From assembly GCA_033085395.1 (NCBI GenBank), contig JANQBS010000265.1, forward strand, positions 1 to 52,524: DNA of 52,524 nt. The letters run 5' to 3'. The notes beneath the pieces were generated by a model, which worked only from the letters and a program-made list of their open reading frames with translations, was not told where the DNA came from and made no database searches. The stretch's first letter is position 1; each line of letters starts with the position of its first letter. Of the stretch, positions 1 through 10,312 are shown one piece after another. Origin of the DNA: Xanthoparmelia taractica. Taxonomy: Eukaryota; Ascomycota; Lecanoromycetes; Lecanorales; Parmeliaceae. The translations under genes and the position numbers were made by a program.

Positions 1-21
1 TCAACCTAATTATTGGCAAAC

Positions 22-45
22 CCCCCCCCCCCCCCCCCGCCCCCA
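22..45. repeat. poly-C tract
   Basis: A run of C broken by a single G lies at the left edge of the window. Similar mononucleotide C runs occur at about 9892-9904 and 11761-11774, with a G run near 10861-10873. They mark the non-coding parts of this genome and are likely places for sequencing or length errors. Confidence 0.8.
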
Positions 46-162
46 ACACAAATCCACGCCAGCATTCCCATCTTCTCCTCATACAAGCGGCTCCAAAGCT
101 CAGCCAGCTCCTCCTACCTACCCTGTCGCGAAGATCCTCGGCTCGCATAGCACAACTCTACA

Positions 163-417
163 ATGTCCATCTACGCCAATCTCCGCGCTCAAATCTTACC
201 CATCGCACGCTTGGATCTTGTAGACCTGGCGCGCGATTCATACATACAACGGGCACTCGAGCAGTGCTTACACGGGAGCACAACTCCTATTGGTATGAAG
301 AGAGAAGGGCTAGGGTGTACAATGACAAAGTATCATACAGGTCATGTATTGTCGATCGATCTATCTTGTAAAGTCGTAGGAGTATGGTTCATTCAGGTGC
401 TCGAGATGGATGATTGA
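163..417 (+). CDS. hypothetical small protein, possibly first exon
   Basis: An open frame of 84 codons starts at an ATG in a good fungal context (ACAATGTCC) after a pyrimidine-rich leader, as is usual for fungal transcripts. The first ~44 residues (MSIYANLRAQ... to ...HGSTTPI) look more protein-like than the rest. A donor-like GTATGA follows directly, so this may be a first exon whose partner I could not find. I do not recognise the protein and see no domain, signal peptide or membrane segment. It could also be a chance frame. Confidence 0.22.
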   Translation: MSIYANLRAQILPIARLDLVDLARDSYIQRALEQCLHGSTTPIGMKREGLGCTMTKYHTGHVLSIDLSCKVVGVWFIQVLEMDD

Positions 418-1153
418 GAGTGTGCACATACATTTCAAGCTCAAGTAGAGCAAGTGTGGAATGATTGCAGTATCTAGTCCGCATCGGCTGCTGGAGGTTC
501 TCAGACAACTGAAAGGGTTGAAAGTTCAAGCTTCAGTGTGCATGGGCGTCTCGCAGAAGGTTGGATATGTATTGTGCAGTATTCGGATCTAGAATCCTGG
601 CGAAGGGTTTACTGCTAGAAACATCGATTGCCAGATCACCGCACCTTGTTGGTTGACACTCTTATGAACATATTTCAAACTCACAAAGCACGAGTGAGAC
701 TGGCCCCTTCTTTGTAGATATATTATGATGGCGCAAAGCTAAGCTAACATCAAGCATGGTTGCAAAGGGACATTCTGGACAGAAATATCTTATGCAGCTA
801 ACTCGGGCAAACTCGCGCAAAGTAGAATTGATGATGCTGGTTCCTCTTCGTAGCAAGCCATATCTCTCGTCATAACGATCCTCCACTGCTATCGTAGCAC
901 ATTAAGCTAATGATATGGTGTAATCCGAAACGAAAACAAAGACTAAGATCTGGTTTGTCGTAGCTATTGATAGACGTGTATTGTGGCTCAGTGGAAGGAC
1001 TGATTGGGTGTAGCGAGGTACTGGATAGTCATAAAGACACTGTGTAGGATTAGCCAGCTCCAAAAACCACATGTTAGGTCAGTACGTACTTTTATCTGAT
1101 CATGACAAGGTGAATGAAGAAAGACACGTCTGCATTGGGTGCTGTGACAGATC
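418..1153. other. intergenic, nothing recognised
   Basis: This stretch holds only short, unconvincing open frames on both strands. It lies downstream of the small ORF at 163 and of the 3' end of the F-box-like gene. No RNA gene or repeat was seen. Confidence 0.5.
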
Positions 1154-2534
1154 TTAGCTGTCGAAAGAGGGACATAACTCTTGGGAAGACATGGGTTCGG
1201 GTAATGAACGTGGCGTGCGAAAGATAGGCACGTCTTTGCGAGCAGTGGCAATCTTGTTGTATCGCTCCTCAAGAGTCAAGAAGATCCCGTGGGCCAACTT
1301 CTCGAACTTGGTTTCCTCAATGGCTTCGGCGGCCTCGCGAGCTTGCTCAAGACGGATCCTGACTGGAGCGGCATCTGAGTCTAGCGATGTTGCGTATTGC
1401 TTCAGCTGGTTGTATTGGTCGAGTAATGCTTGCTTCGCTCGTTCTTTTGCTGCTTTGGTGGCACCGCGCTCAAGCTTTTGTGGTTTGATGCTCAAACGAC
1501 TGGATTTGGGTGAGGCAACGATCTTGGTCTGGTATTTAATCTAGAAACGTGAGTCCGCTGTCGAAAAGCAATAGGTACGAGATTTCAAATCTCACCAAAG
1601 TGTTAGCCTTCTTAGCCTTCTTAGTAGCCTTTCCAGAGCTCGCCACGAGATCAGTAGAGGCGGCACGCTTGATTTTGGACTTCTTTGGCTGCTTTGGACG
1701 TTTGTAGTCTTTGATCAGCGCCTCTCTCATTTCCTCCTCAATGTCCTTCTTATCCTGGGCTTTGATATACGCGGAGGCTAAAATAAGATCGAATGACTTG
1801 AGCTCCTTTAACACTTTGAAGCGATTGGTGAAACAAGTATGGCCTGACATTTGTTCCTTGGGGACCCCTCCTTTAACGGTCAAGCCCAGATGGTTGATGG
1901 GCATCTTGGTCAACTCTCGCAGAAGGAGTTGCCAGCTTGAATTTGAAAAGTCCCTCATGTGGAACTCGATGTGCATGCCTGTGACTAGATTCTTTTGAGT
2001 GGGCGCAAGCAAGAAGCCCAGAAAGTCGTATGCGGAGAGTGAAGAGCTGAAGCAGAGCTTGTTGATGGTAAGCGGAAGATGGCGTGCTTCGTTGTAGATC
2101 TGCCGGCAGGTACCAAGTAGAGCAGTGTGAATCGAGCCCCGATGGCTGGCAGATATGCGTTGTTTGCCATCTTGCAGAAAGGAAAAGCCATAGATCTTTT
2201 CACGAATCTCACCTGGTAGTTTGAGGAATGGAAATACCCCTGGGCGCATGTATGGAGGGCCATCATACTCTAGTACCTTCATGACTCCAGCTTCAAACCG
2301 ATGACCCAAGTCCTCCCAAAGGTCCTTATGGCAATTGCAAGCACATTCATCGTCCATGCATGCGTCTTGTAGCTCGATATCGGTGTCGTCGAAGACCTCA
2401 TAGATTGGACCCCAGGGGATGCAAGTGTTAAACCAACAACTACGGCAAACATCTGGATTGTCGCATTCGCCAAAGCAGCTCTGGCCACAGTAGTCACAGA
2501 TGGGTTCATGATCCTCTCCACATTCAGAGCACAT
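1154..2534 (-). CDS. Cys-rich F-box/2EXR-like protein
   Basis: Two exons on the minus strand: 2534-1596 and 1540-1154, joined over a 55-nt phase-0 intron (1541-1595, GTGAG...TTTCTAG), giving 441 aa. Residues 1-70 are unusually rich in Cys, with CxxC pairs at 2-5 and 13-16 and more Cys at 20-38 and 59-68, suggesting metal binding of no type I can name. Around residues 100-120 the sequence FPFLKLPGEIREKIY is the hallmark of the large fungal F-box-like/2EXR family, followed by the usual LLGTCRQIYNEA segment. Near the end of exon 1 lies a Lys-rich basic stretch (residues ~280-312) that could be a nuclear signal. Exon 2 is helical and charged. The family is large in Pezizomycotina and mostly of unknown function; substrate-adaptor roles are assumed by analogy with F-box proteins. 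The exon join is supported by frame and consensus. Confidence 0.75.
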
Positions 2535-2926
2535 AATGTTTGGTAGTCAGGTACGTTGAGGAGTTGGATGCGCGAAGGATGTAGTCAATGAGAGAGACGA
2601 GTTATGGACCTCCTCACTGTCCGGATAGAAATTTTAGGAGGTGAAGGCGTTAATGAAGTTGGAGGACGTTAGAGTGGTGGAGGAAGAGAAGGTTCAAGGA
2701 AGGAAGATGCTGGGTGTTGATCGCTAGTTCCCGGTTCAGCTAGGCTTGGCGTGAGACGGCTCAAAGGCCTTATAACCCATCCAGAGACGGAGATATAAGA
2801 AGCCTAGCTTACAAAGGGATTGATGGGACAATCTCTGAGTCAAACGCAACCACAAGTGGATCACAATCTTTAGACATGCTAGGTCGCGGATCAATTAATT
2901 AAGACTGCTGCACCCAGAGCGCCGAG
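2535..2926. promoter_or_regulatory. promoter region of the F-box-like gene and 3' region of ARP6
   Basis: About 390 nt separate the start of the F-box-like gene from the stop of ARP6; both genes are on the minus strand. The space must contain the promoter of the former and the 3' UTR of the latter. I see no clear TATA box or other site. Confidence 0.4.
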
Positions 2927-4483
2927 CTACCGTCTCACAGCTCCTGAGAAGACTTTCCCAAGCCAGACACTTCCATTCTCGTTGTACTCCTCTCTAGTGA
3001 CCTGGATTGCTTTCAACGCGGCTTGGTTCGCTGCGAGGTAAGCACCACCAAGCCAGGTTGACTTGATAGGGCTACAGAGTGTCAGCAGGAGCCACCGTGC
3101 CAAATCCCAGAATCAACTTACTCAGGCGCTCTTGCAATACGAACTGCACACTCCGAAGGTGCAAGCTGCCGAACCTCTGTCTCGCTAGCCACCGTATCAG
3201 CAACGGCAAATGCCCAGTACATCAGATACTTACAGCCTAGACATGAACCCCTCAAATTTAGAGTTGCCGCCCACAACAAGTATGTTCGCCAGCATCGCAG
3301 GCCACAGACCGGGTGGCAAACCTGATAGACTCTGCAAGACCATAGCTGGCAGCCCCTCTTGCTTCATGCCCACGTCTCCAGGGTTGAACAACAGCTCTGG
3401 CACCATGAATCTCTCATTTCCAAGAGTCATGTAATCTTCAACGGCATCGCCTACCCCGGCCATAGATCCCATCTTCCTCCTCTTCGCAGTCAGTGATGGA
3501 TCGTGAGGACGCATATAGCCAGACTTATGGGCGTTATAATCTGGGAGCACATAATCAATAGCGATGTCCCGCCTGTCGCCTAAAGCTTTCTTTCGGCTAG
3601 CAGAGGTTCCCTTCCAAGTCCGCTCGAGATCACACTTGAAATCCTCGCTTACGTAGCAGACTGCTTCCTTGATTTCGTTCATTACATAGGTTTCGTCCAG
3701 CATATTGTAATGGCGTATCGAGATAAGCTCCTTCAGGTAATTCGTCAAAAATTTCCCTCCCACGTCCAGACGGCGGACGGCTTGCTGTATGGGCCGTCCA
3801 TTGAAAAGTGGGGTCACGGTAGAATGAGAGTAGCCAGAGTCGATGACAAGCAGACATTCGGCTGGAAGATTACCAAGATTAGATTCACGAGCCGGTGCAC
3901 CGAAAAGGTTTTGGATATCATGGTAGGCATTTAAAGACGGACCTACCTCAACATTAGTCTGACGTATGGTACGCGGATAGTGCTGGTATTACGTACCAAG
4001 GCATCTACTATATGAAGCGAATTCATACTCTTCGAATATAATTTGGTCACAGTTAGTCTGGAGGGGCGCCGGCGTATTTGGCGCTTCTGTGAGTATAAGA
4101 TTTGCTGTTCGAGGTTCACACTTTAGGGGAATCAGCGCATTGTACCAGTAGAGGATGTAGCGGGCACTTACCGCCAATTTAGCGTTCTTATCAAAAAATG
4201 TGTGATCCCAGATAGCTTTCTCGGCTTCCCAGTTGACGAGAAAGCCCTTCTCGACCGGCCTACGAAAGGCAATTTCTCCAAAGTCATTGCATTTCTCTAA
4301 TGAGGATCCGATCCATATGTGTTTCCCACGGTCTTTGGCGAGGCAATTTGGAATGACTTGACAGTCTTCTATACTGGGGTTTGATGTAGCGAAGCCAGCT
4401 TTCATAGTATAAGCTCCATTGTCGATTATCAAGGTCTGGTTCGGCAGCACACGCTCTACTGGCTTGGCTAGACGTGGAGCCAT
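2927..4483 (-). CDS. ARP6: actin-related protein Arp6
   Basis: Four minus-strand exons, 4483-3997, 3942-3234, 3184-3122 and 3071-2927, with introns of 54, 49 and 50 nt, encode 467 aa; the reading frame closes exactly. The N-terminus has the actin-fold phosphate-1 loop (TLIIDNGAYTMKAGF). DQIIFEEYEF is the Arp6 signature region, and exon 2 carries the phosphate-2 loop (LLVIDSGYSHS), DVGGKFLTNYLKE, MDETYVMN-like MLDETYVMNEIKE and the adenosine motif VVGGNS. The last exons end with the typical TWLGGAYLA and TREEYNENG. Arp6 is a nuclear subunit of the SWR1 complex, which exchanges H2A.Z into nucleosomes; that role is family knowledge. Its start lies 233 bp from the divergent GCIP-like gene. Confidence 0.93.
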
Positions 4484-4716
4484 GATGTAGAGTGTGAACT
4501 ATCGCTGTGCGACTCTAATCCTCGTCCCATCTGAAACAGTTCTCACATTCATCATCTAGCATTGATGAAGAGAGAAGAAGTACACACGGTTTATGCCGCC
4601 AGAGTGCACTAGTAATTTTCCTTCCACCGACGCTAGTCCTCATTCATCAATATATCCCACTTTCTATTCGTAACACAGCTATTTTCTATATCTTGGCGCT
4701 AACTAGAGATCTGAAT
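4484..4716. promoter_or_regulatory. short divergent promoter, ARP6 / GCIP-like
   Basis: Only 233 nt lie between the start codons of ARP6 (-) and the GCIP-like gene (+), so the two promoters must overlap or be shared. No strong TATA box is seen on either strand, which fits housekeeping promoters. Confidence 0.55.
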
Positions 4717-5805
4717 ATGGCACCCCACAAAGAGTCAGAGGCCCTTGCAGCCTTGCAGATTACCACCTCAGACCTCAAGACACTCCTTCACCGCTTCCAA
4801 ATGGCTCTACAATCCCCAACGCGCGTCCATCCACTCATCGAAGATTCGCCAAACCCTCTTGCCCTCCTCTCCGATGCTTCCCAGGTCCTCAAAGCGCAGA
4901 CAACTAAGCTGTCTCTCCTGCTTCTAAACAAGCCATTCACGCCATCCGCGATCACTTTCATCCTCAGTTCCCTCTCCAACACCTGCCTCCCGGCTCTGAT
5001 GAGCGCGCTCGAGCTTTGTCCTGCCGACAAGTACACGAACCTCATACACCAATACATACAAAGCTCGCTTTCTCGAATGATGATGGAGTTATTGAGGCTA
5101 CTCTGTTCAATACCACAAAACGAGCATGGAATTGAGAAGACAATGGGTAGAGATACCTTGGCTTCTACGGGCGTCCTCTGGGAAGAGTGCGACAAGATGG
5201 TGGCTCTAGGCTCTGGAGGTGTTACAAAGATTGCGGTACAGAGGGTCGAAGAGTACCACGGCTTGCTGAAGGATGCCATTGTGGAGCTAGAGCAATGGGA
5301 TCCAGACGACGACGATTCAGATTCAGATACGGACTCCTTGACCTCCAACAAAGGGAACGCATCATCCGCTCGGCCGTTCGATGCTTCTCTAGAGAGATTG
5401 CTCCAAGACCTTTCACTCTCATCGATTGCTGCCCTTCGAACACGTAGCTTAGCTACCTTACGAATCATCCGAGTCCTCTACCCTTCGCTCGTCAAACGCC
5501 GAATCTTGACATTCCCTAATATCGATAGCACTACTACAGTAGAGAGCCTTCCCTCATCATCGCAAATACGGAGTCTAGATGGCCTAATCGACCACACCAG
5601 ACATTTCACGGAGGAAACGGATGAAGTCGCTGGAGCTCTGTACGCAGGTGATGAGGAGGAAGTGGATGACAGGTTGACAAAGCTTGAGAACATATCCAAG
5701 ATATGTGTGAAAGGATTACGACTGGGCTGGGGTGGGAATGAGGATGAATTTACTCCGTGGGCCGAGAAATGGATGGCGCCGTTGGAGGATGTAAGAAGGC
5801 AGTGA
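4717..5805 (+). CDS. GCIP / cyclin-D1-binding protein 1-like
   Basis: Single-exon gene of 362 aa. I start it at the ATG at 4717; the frame is open a little further upstream but without an ATG. The protein is helical throughout and resembles the Grap2/cyclin-D-interacting protein (GCIP, CCNDBP1) family: an N-terminal helical half with a Leu-rich stretch (LSLLLLNKPFTPSAITF) and a C-terminal helical half, joined by an acidic, Ser-rich linker at about residues 198-225 (WDPDDDDSDSDTDS). In animals the family is a negative regulator of cell-cycle transcription; the role in fungi is not established. No membrane segment or signal peptide. It is divergent from ARP6 over a short shared promoter. Confidence 0.65.
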   Translation: MAPHKESEALAALQITTSDLKTLLHRFQMALQSPTRVHPLIEDSPNPLALLSDASQVLKAQTTKLSLLLLNKPFTPSAITFILSSLSNTCLPALMSALELCPADKYTNLIHQYIQSSLSRMMMELLRLLCSIPQNEHGIEKTMGRDTLASTGVLWEECDKMVALGSGGVTKIAVQRVEEYHGLLKDAIVELEQWDPDDDDSDSDTDSLTSNKGNASSARPFDASLERLLQDLSLSSIAALRTRSLATLRIIRVLYPSLVKRRILTFPNIDSTTTVESLPSSSQIRSLDGLIDHTRHFTEETDEVAGALYAGDEEEVDDRLTKLENISKICVKGLRLGWGGNEDEFTPWAEKWMAPLEDVRRQ

Positions 5806-6178
5806 TGGGGGACTTCTCGAAGTCCACTTTTGACGTTCTAGAATTGGCAGTGCATTATTGTGATACCCCAACAAGCAAGTGTAGGCGTTCCGGAGGAATT
5901 TCGACCAGGCGGTTTCAAGAGCATTGGCAAAACTCTAGGATAAGCTGGGTATAGGGGCTTCGGAAACCAACATAACAGTAAGATCATTGGTCGGGCAGCT
6001 GGGGCAGGAAACACTCGTGCATCACAAAAACAATGCTAAAGTGGGGTTGATATAATATAGTCGTTACAAGCAATGATGGGTCACCGTTCACTTCCGCACC
6101 ATGAACACACTTCTCGCTCACGAATAGGAAAGCCCCTAGCTATTGCCATCATCCAAGCCTGCGCCCCCACATCCTAAC
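5806..6178. other. intergenic between convergent 3' ends
   Basis: This is the space between the stops of the GCIP-like gene (+) and the DUF1295 gene (-). It should contain both 3' UTRs. No ORF, repeat or clear terminator was recognised. Confidence 0.5.
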
Positions 6179-7043
6179 TCAATAGATAAAGGGTAGGAGC
6201 TTGTAAGGCACACGCTTCTTAATGTCTGTCCACTGTTCACCGTACTATAGCACTCCCATTAGCAACCCGGCCGCCAAACCAAGGTGACAAAGACACATAC
6301 CTTCTCAGTACAATACCTATCCAGCGACGGAATAGCCCTGCTACTAAAGTCGTAGAAGAAGAAAGCTCCTGTAGCGGCGCCCCAGGGCAAACCTGCAGCC
6401 GCAACGGCGTACCCGGCTCTCCAAAGCGTGAAGCCACCATAATTGATATTCGTAGCCCAAGACCACAGCCCACCGCCATACGGCTTCCCCTTATTCTCCG
6501 GCTTATCCTTGAATCTCTTCCTATCCACCTCCGACGCGAACTCAGTAACGATACCAACGGTGTAAAGCCCCAATCCGAACATCAGCGTAGGACTCGAGGT
6601 AATCACATCCTTGATCGACGCTGACTGCGTAGCCATCTGCGGCGCCGCGCTGGTGAGAGTCCAGAGCGACAACATCGTATTCAGAGTATTGAATGCGGTA
6701 GTGAAAGCCCCAATAATCAATGCTGCCGCAGGGGTCATTTCCTGCTCCGATATACCAAGAACCCATGCAATCTGCTTCGTGCTAGATCCAAGTGCCATTG
6801 CTGAGAGGATTACTGGATAAGGGCCTAAGCCGAAGTAGGCGAGAGCAGAGTCGCGGGGCGCGACGAAGGGAACAACGCTGCCGCCCAGGGATTGGATGAT
6901 TTGGGAGCCCCATCCGCGCTGCAGGATGCTGTATTGAAGGACGGTGTCTGCTGCGCGGAGACCGACGAAGATGCAGGTTCCAAGTGGGGAAGGTTTTTTT
7001 TTTCACGGGACGCGAAGTCCCAATCTTTGGGCTTGGAGGGCAT
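6179..7043 (-). CDS. DUF1295 membrane protein (steroid 5-alpha-reductase-like), apparent frameshift
   Basis: Exon 1 (7043-6301) and exon 2 (6244-6179) are joined over a 56-nt phase-0 intron (GTATGT...CTATAG). The C-terminal part is typical of the fungal DUF1295 family related to 3-oxo-5-alpha-steroid 4-dehydrogenases: NINYGGFTLWRAGYAVAAAG, FYDFSSRAIPSLDRYC and the ending YGEQWTDIKKRVPYKLLPF. Several hydrophobic segments predict a multi-pass membrane protein of about 269 aa. The N-terminal ~18 codons (MPSKPKDWDF...) are in a different frame from the rest. The shift falls at a run of ten A on the coding strand (6994-7003), and one more A would restore a continuous family-like sequence. Either the assembly lacks a base, or the gene is broken or needs slippage. 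Enzyme activity and substrate are unknown. Confidence 0.78.
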
Positions 7044-7512
7044 AGTGACCGAATATCTTTATAGCTGGCCCATCTTGTTCTTTGGGCCGGTGGAGGTGGA
7101 TTTCGAGCGATCGAGGAAAGGAGATGTGGGTTGTGTTCCGGCCTCCTAAACAACCCCCCGGGCCCATTTTCTTCGAACGATATACAACAACATTCTGTTG
7201 CCCGATGAGCTTGCAATGCCAGTACTGGTTTCAGCGTGATCGATAGGACATTCTGCAGGAATTTCATCAAAAACAGATTGTGCTAGCTACTGAGGTTTTA
7301 CTCTTCTCTAATTGAATCACGTGACGCTCGTATAAGCGCTAAGTAGAACTAGTGTGAGCTGCGGAGATGTATGCACTGTGCGTCATAATGCATGCTTCTG
7401 CATAGGCTCATTCGACGAAGTCTTGAACTCTGGCATTAGAGTGGTCTTCGATAGTACCTAGAAAACCTGACCTCGTACACGTCCAACGGTCCATGGATTA
7501 CGTCCATACACG
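7044..7512. promoter_or_regulatory. divergent promoter region, DUF1295 / 643-aa protein
   Basis: About 470 nt between two divergent starts. A CACGTGA-type E-box half (TCACGTGACG at about 7317) is visible roughly 200 nt upstream of the plus-strand ATG. No clear TATA box was seen. Confidence 0.35.
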
Positions 7513-9444
7513 ATGGATTCGTCCCCAACGAAGCGGCGAAGAACGTCACCCTCAACCTCTGTCGCAGTAACCGTGGAAAACACAGACCTTGAACAGTGGC
7601 CTCAAAATGGTGTCAGCCCAAGTAGAAGACGATCGTCTCTCATGTCGCCCACAAAAGCCAGCCTTGCGCGCTTCTATCCAAGTCTTCTACCCCGAGCGAA
7701 ATCGGCCGAGCCGCCTAGGCCTGTCAGCAGGCAAAACCATACTTCAGTTGGGCAACCTTCAATCAGAACTGGTGGAACTAATGGGATAGTGAGGCATATT
7801 GCGGGCACAGCTTCGGAAGGGTTGGATTCATGGACAAATGGCGTGGAAAAGAACAAGGGACTGCTCGCGACCCCAAGGCGAAGGTCACAAACTCCAGGAG
7901 GAGGCAATGAGTTGGCAAAGCAGAGCCAGTCCGTGATGAACTCAGGCCTCCCAGCCTCACCACCGGAACAAGGGGAATACGAAGAGACGGTAGTTAGCGT
8001 TACGAATGGGGGACAGCAGGAGCCTGTTGCAGAAGCGATGGATATTGCCAGCGTGGGCGTCACAGTTGTTCCAGACAGCCAGAACCCCCAGATTCCGTCC
8101 AGTCCAAAACAACGTGCGCCTCACGTTCCTACGTCCGGAATGGGGATCGGAGAGAACGGAGAACCCAGTCTGCCATCAACGCCTTCACAACTAGGTCTAG
8201 AGCCTCCGCGCGAGAGGCCGAAAGGCCCGCTCTTCAGTAGCCCCACCAAAAGATCAAGGAAGAGAGTAAGATCTACCGTAAAGTCTTCGCCCTTGAAACA
8301 TCCCGATGTCCCTCCAGAGCACTCCAATCAAAGGCCGAAACCTCAAGTCGCCAGCCTCGGACCTCGACGCTACATAGCGAACACTCCTAAGCCGCCTCCA
8401 CTGTCGGAAGAAGCCCGTTTGCTACAGATGCGGAATAGGTTGAGTGATTTGGAGGAGCAGCTTCAGAACATTGAAGACAAACTACTACGGCAATTACTGG
8501 TATCCTCATGGCAACAAGACCGAAGCAAGGATGGGAAAGATATAGCAAAGCGAAGAAAAGAGGTTGTTCAGCGAAGCACAAAGATTGTGCATTTACGAGA
8601 CGAGGTTCTTCAGATTCAAGCTGCGCAGAGCATCGATCACGGTCAGGCGGGACTGGAAACAATTGATCGGACAGTAGCCTCTACGACGGCGCCCACCCTC
8701 TCACAGCGTCTTGCAAGATATCTCCCCTTTGCTATAAAACCTCGTCCACCGGAAAAGAAGCCTATTTTACCTAATAATAGAAGTATCGATCAGGCTCCAG
8801 ATTTGGTCACATTGCCAACCACCGAAGAACCGTTTACGATCACCACCTCGGACACGGTATTGCTTCCCTCCGCAGTGGATGAAAACCTCCTGCAGCGACA
8901 AGATGTGACCATGTCCACGGCGCAACAATTACTGACATGCGACTTTCAACTCACTGCCAACATCGCCACCCAGCAAGTCTCACACTTAGAAGTTCGAGCG
9001 CTAAGTTCATGGGCCGAGCCAGAATTAGGGTCGTGGCTGCGACAGTCTCGTGAGAAGATGGAGTTGGCGGCTTTAGGGAAAGCTTTTGGACGTTACTGGG
9101 AGGTCGCGAACCTTCGAGGTAAATGCTGGATCAGCTGCAAGGAGGACTTTAAGGATATTGTTGCGAATGCTTCCAACCCTAACGATCCACTCTTTTATCT
9201 CGGCATGCAGGACCTCGTCTTCGCGCGCAGCAACGTCCAGCTCAAAGTGCACTGGGACATCTCGCTCAGTGATCAAGGCGAAGTGGAGAGCCACAGCTCT
9301 GCGTATCCCAGGTTCCCGCCGGCTTGGCAGCAAGAGGCAAATAGTGAGCTTGCAAAAATAGGCGACGCTTTTCTGATGTTGGTGGAGGATAGAGGGATCC
9401 CTGAGGCGATTGGAACGATTTGTAAGGTAGTCTTTCCTACATGA
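7513..9444 (+). CDS. Ser/Pro-rich nuclear-type protein with conserved C-terminal domain, unknown
   Basis: Single-exon gene of 643 aa starting at the ATG at 7513. Residues 1-300 are low in hydrophobics and full of SPTK, SSPLK and TP sites with basic clusters (SPTKRRR at 4-10, KRSRKRVR near 248-255), which look like Cdk-type sites and nuclear signals. Residues ~300-375 are a predicted coiled coil (RNRLSDLEEQLQNIEDKL). After a Pro-rich linker the last ~190 residues appear to be folded, ending with a Trp/Phe-rich region (GRYWEVANLRGKCW, FYLGMQDLVFARS). I cannot assign a family. The architecture is reminiscent of chromosome or kinetochore-associated proteins, but that is only an impression. Confidence 0.75.
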   Translation: MDSSPTKRRRTSPSTSVAVTVENTDLEQWPQNGVSPSRRRSSLMSPTKASLARFYPSLLPRAKSAEPPRPVSRQNHTSVGQPSIRTGGTNGIVRHIAGTASEGLDSWTNGVEKNKGLLATPRRRSQTPGGGNELAKQSQSVMNSGLPASPPEQGEYEETVVSVTNGGQQEPVAEAMDIASVGVTVVPDSQNPQIPSSPKQRAPHVPTSGMGIGENGEPSLPSTPSQLGLEPPRERPKGPLFSSPTKRSRKRVRSTVKSSPLKHPDVPPEHSNQRPKPQVASLGPRRYIANTPKPPPLSEEARLLQMRNRLSDLEEQLQNIEDKLLRQLLVSSWQQDRSKDGKDIAKRRKEVVQRSTKIVHLRDEVLQIQAAQSIDHGQAGLETIDRTVASTTAPTLSQRLARYLPFAIKPRPPEKKPILPNNRSIDQAPDLVTLPTTEEPFTITTSDTVLLPSAVDENLLQRQDVTMSTAQQLLTCDFQLTANIATQQVSHLEVRALSSWAEPELGSWLRQSREKMELAALGKAFGRYWEVANLRGKCWISCKEDFKDIVANASNPNDPLFYLGMQDLVFARSNVQLKVHWDISLSDQGEVESHSSAYPRFPPAWQQEANSELAKIGDAFLMLVEDRGIPEAIGTICKVVFPT

Positions 9445-10312
9445 GACCAAATCTACCATTCAACTGGAAGAAAAATGATGGACGGACACCCTAGTATGGC
9501 TTGGGAATTTGTTTTTCGCTTTTGCGCAGCACTGACATTGAAACATCAGGCTTTCTCGATCAATGGCGAGCTCAAATGCAACCCGATACAGATCAGACAG
9601 CCCAATCAATCTTCCGTAAATCAAGACTCTGCATCGTCTTATATTTTCTTTTATCGTCATTCTGCCACATTTCCCGCTCTGGCTTTGTCGTAGAGGGACT
9701 CCGGACATTAATGAGCCATGTTTCGAAGTAGGAAGATTCGGCCATGTGATTAATACTTCAGGGGCACATGAATATTTTCTCGTTCTTTGCAATCAAGCTT
9801 TTTTACATTTGCATGTCTCAGCTGCAACTGTCTTTACCTTCAACGTCGTTTCTAATTGGAACAGGATCTGTATGTTTCTTCCTACATTCTCCCCCCCCCC
9901 CCCCTTCCGGAATCACGCTCCCCTTGTTGCCACGTTCACGGCTCTTTCAGTGAGCCCGATTGGGGAAACCGCCACTGGTTCCAGTCTTCACATCCGGACG
10001 GGAAAGTACGTTTAACACAACATCAATCTTGCTCCGTTCACATCATCACTTTATAGCGGGGTCTCTGCGTCAGCATTTGAGAATTCATATCCTCAGCAGT
10101 TAAAGGGAAGCAAGCGTTGACTCGCAACCACTTACTCACTACCTCCACCATCTACCTACCCACCATCCTCTACTTCTCCCCCAACCAACAACAACACACC
10201 CAACACCATACTCTACCCACCCTCCCTCTCCACACCATACTCTCACCAATCAACCCAACCTCCCCCTCTCTTTTCCCCTCCAAATACCAACCAACCACCC
10301 ACCCACCACACA
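9445..10312. promoter_or_regulatory. 3' region of the 643-aa gene and pyrimidine-rich leader of FSR1
   Basis: The first half holds no convincing gene. From about 10117 to 10312 the plus strand is almost pure C/T/A with many CCACC and CAACCAACC words, an extended pyrimidine-rich stretch just before the FSR1 start codon, as in many fungal 5' leaders. A C run lies at about 9892-9904. Confidence 0.5.

Noticed and set aside
4788..5468. 226-aa open frame antisense to the GCIP-like gene
   Set aside because: It is the reverse-strand shadow of a well-supported coding region, with Ser/Arg-rich composition.
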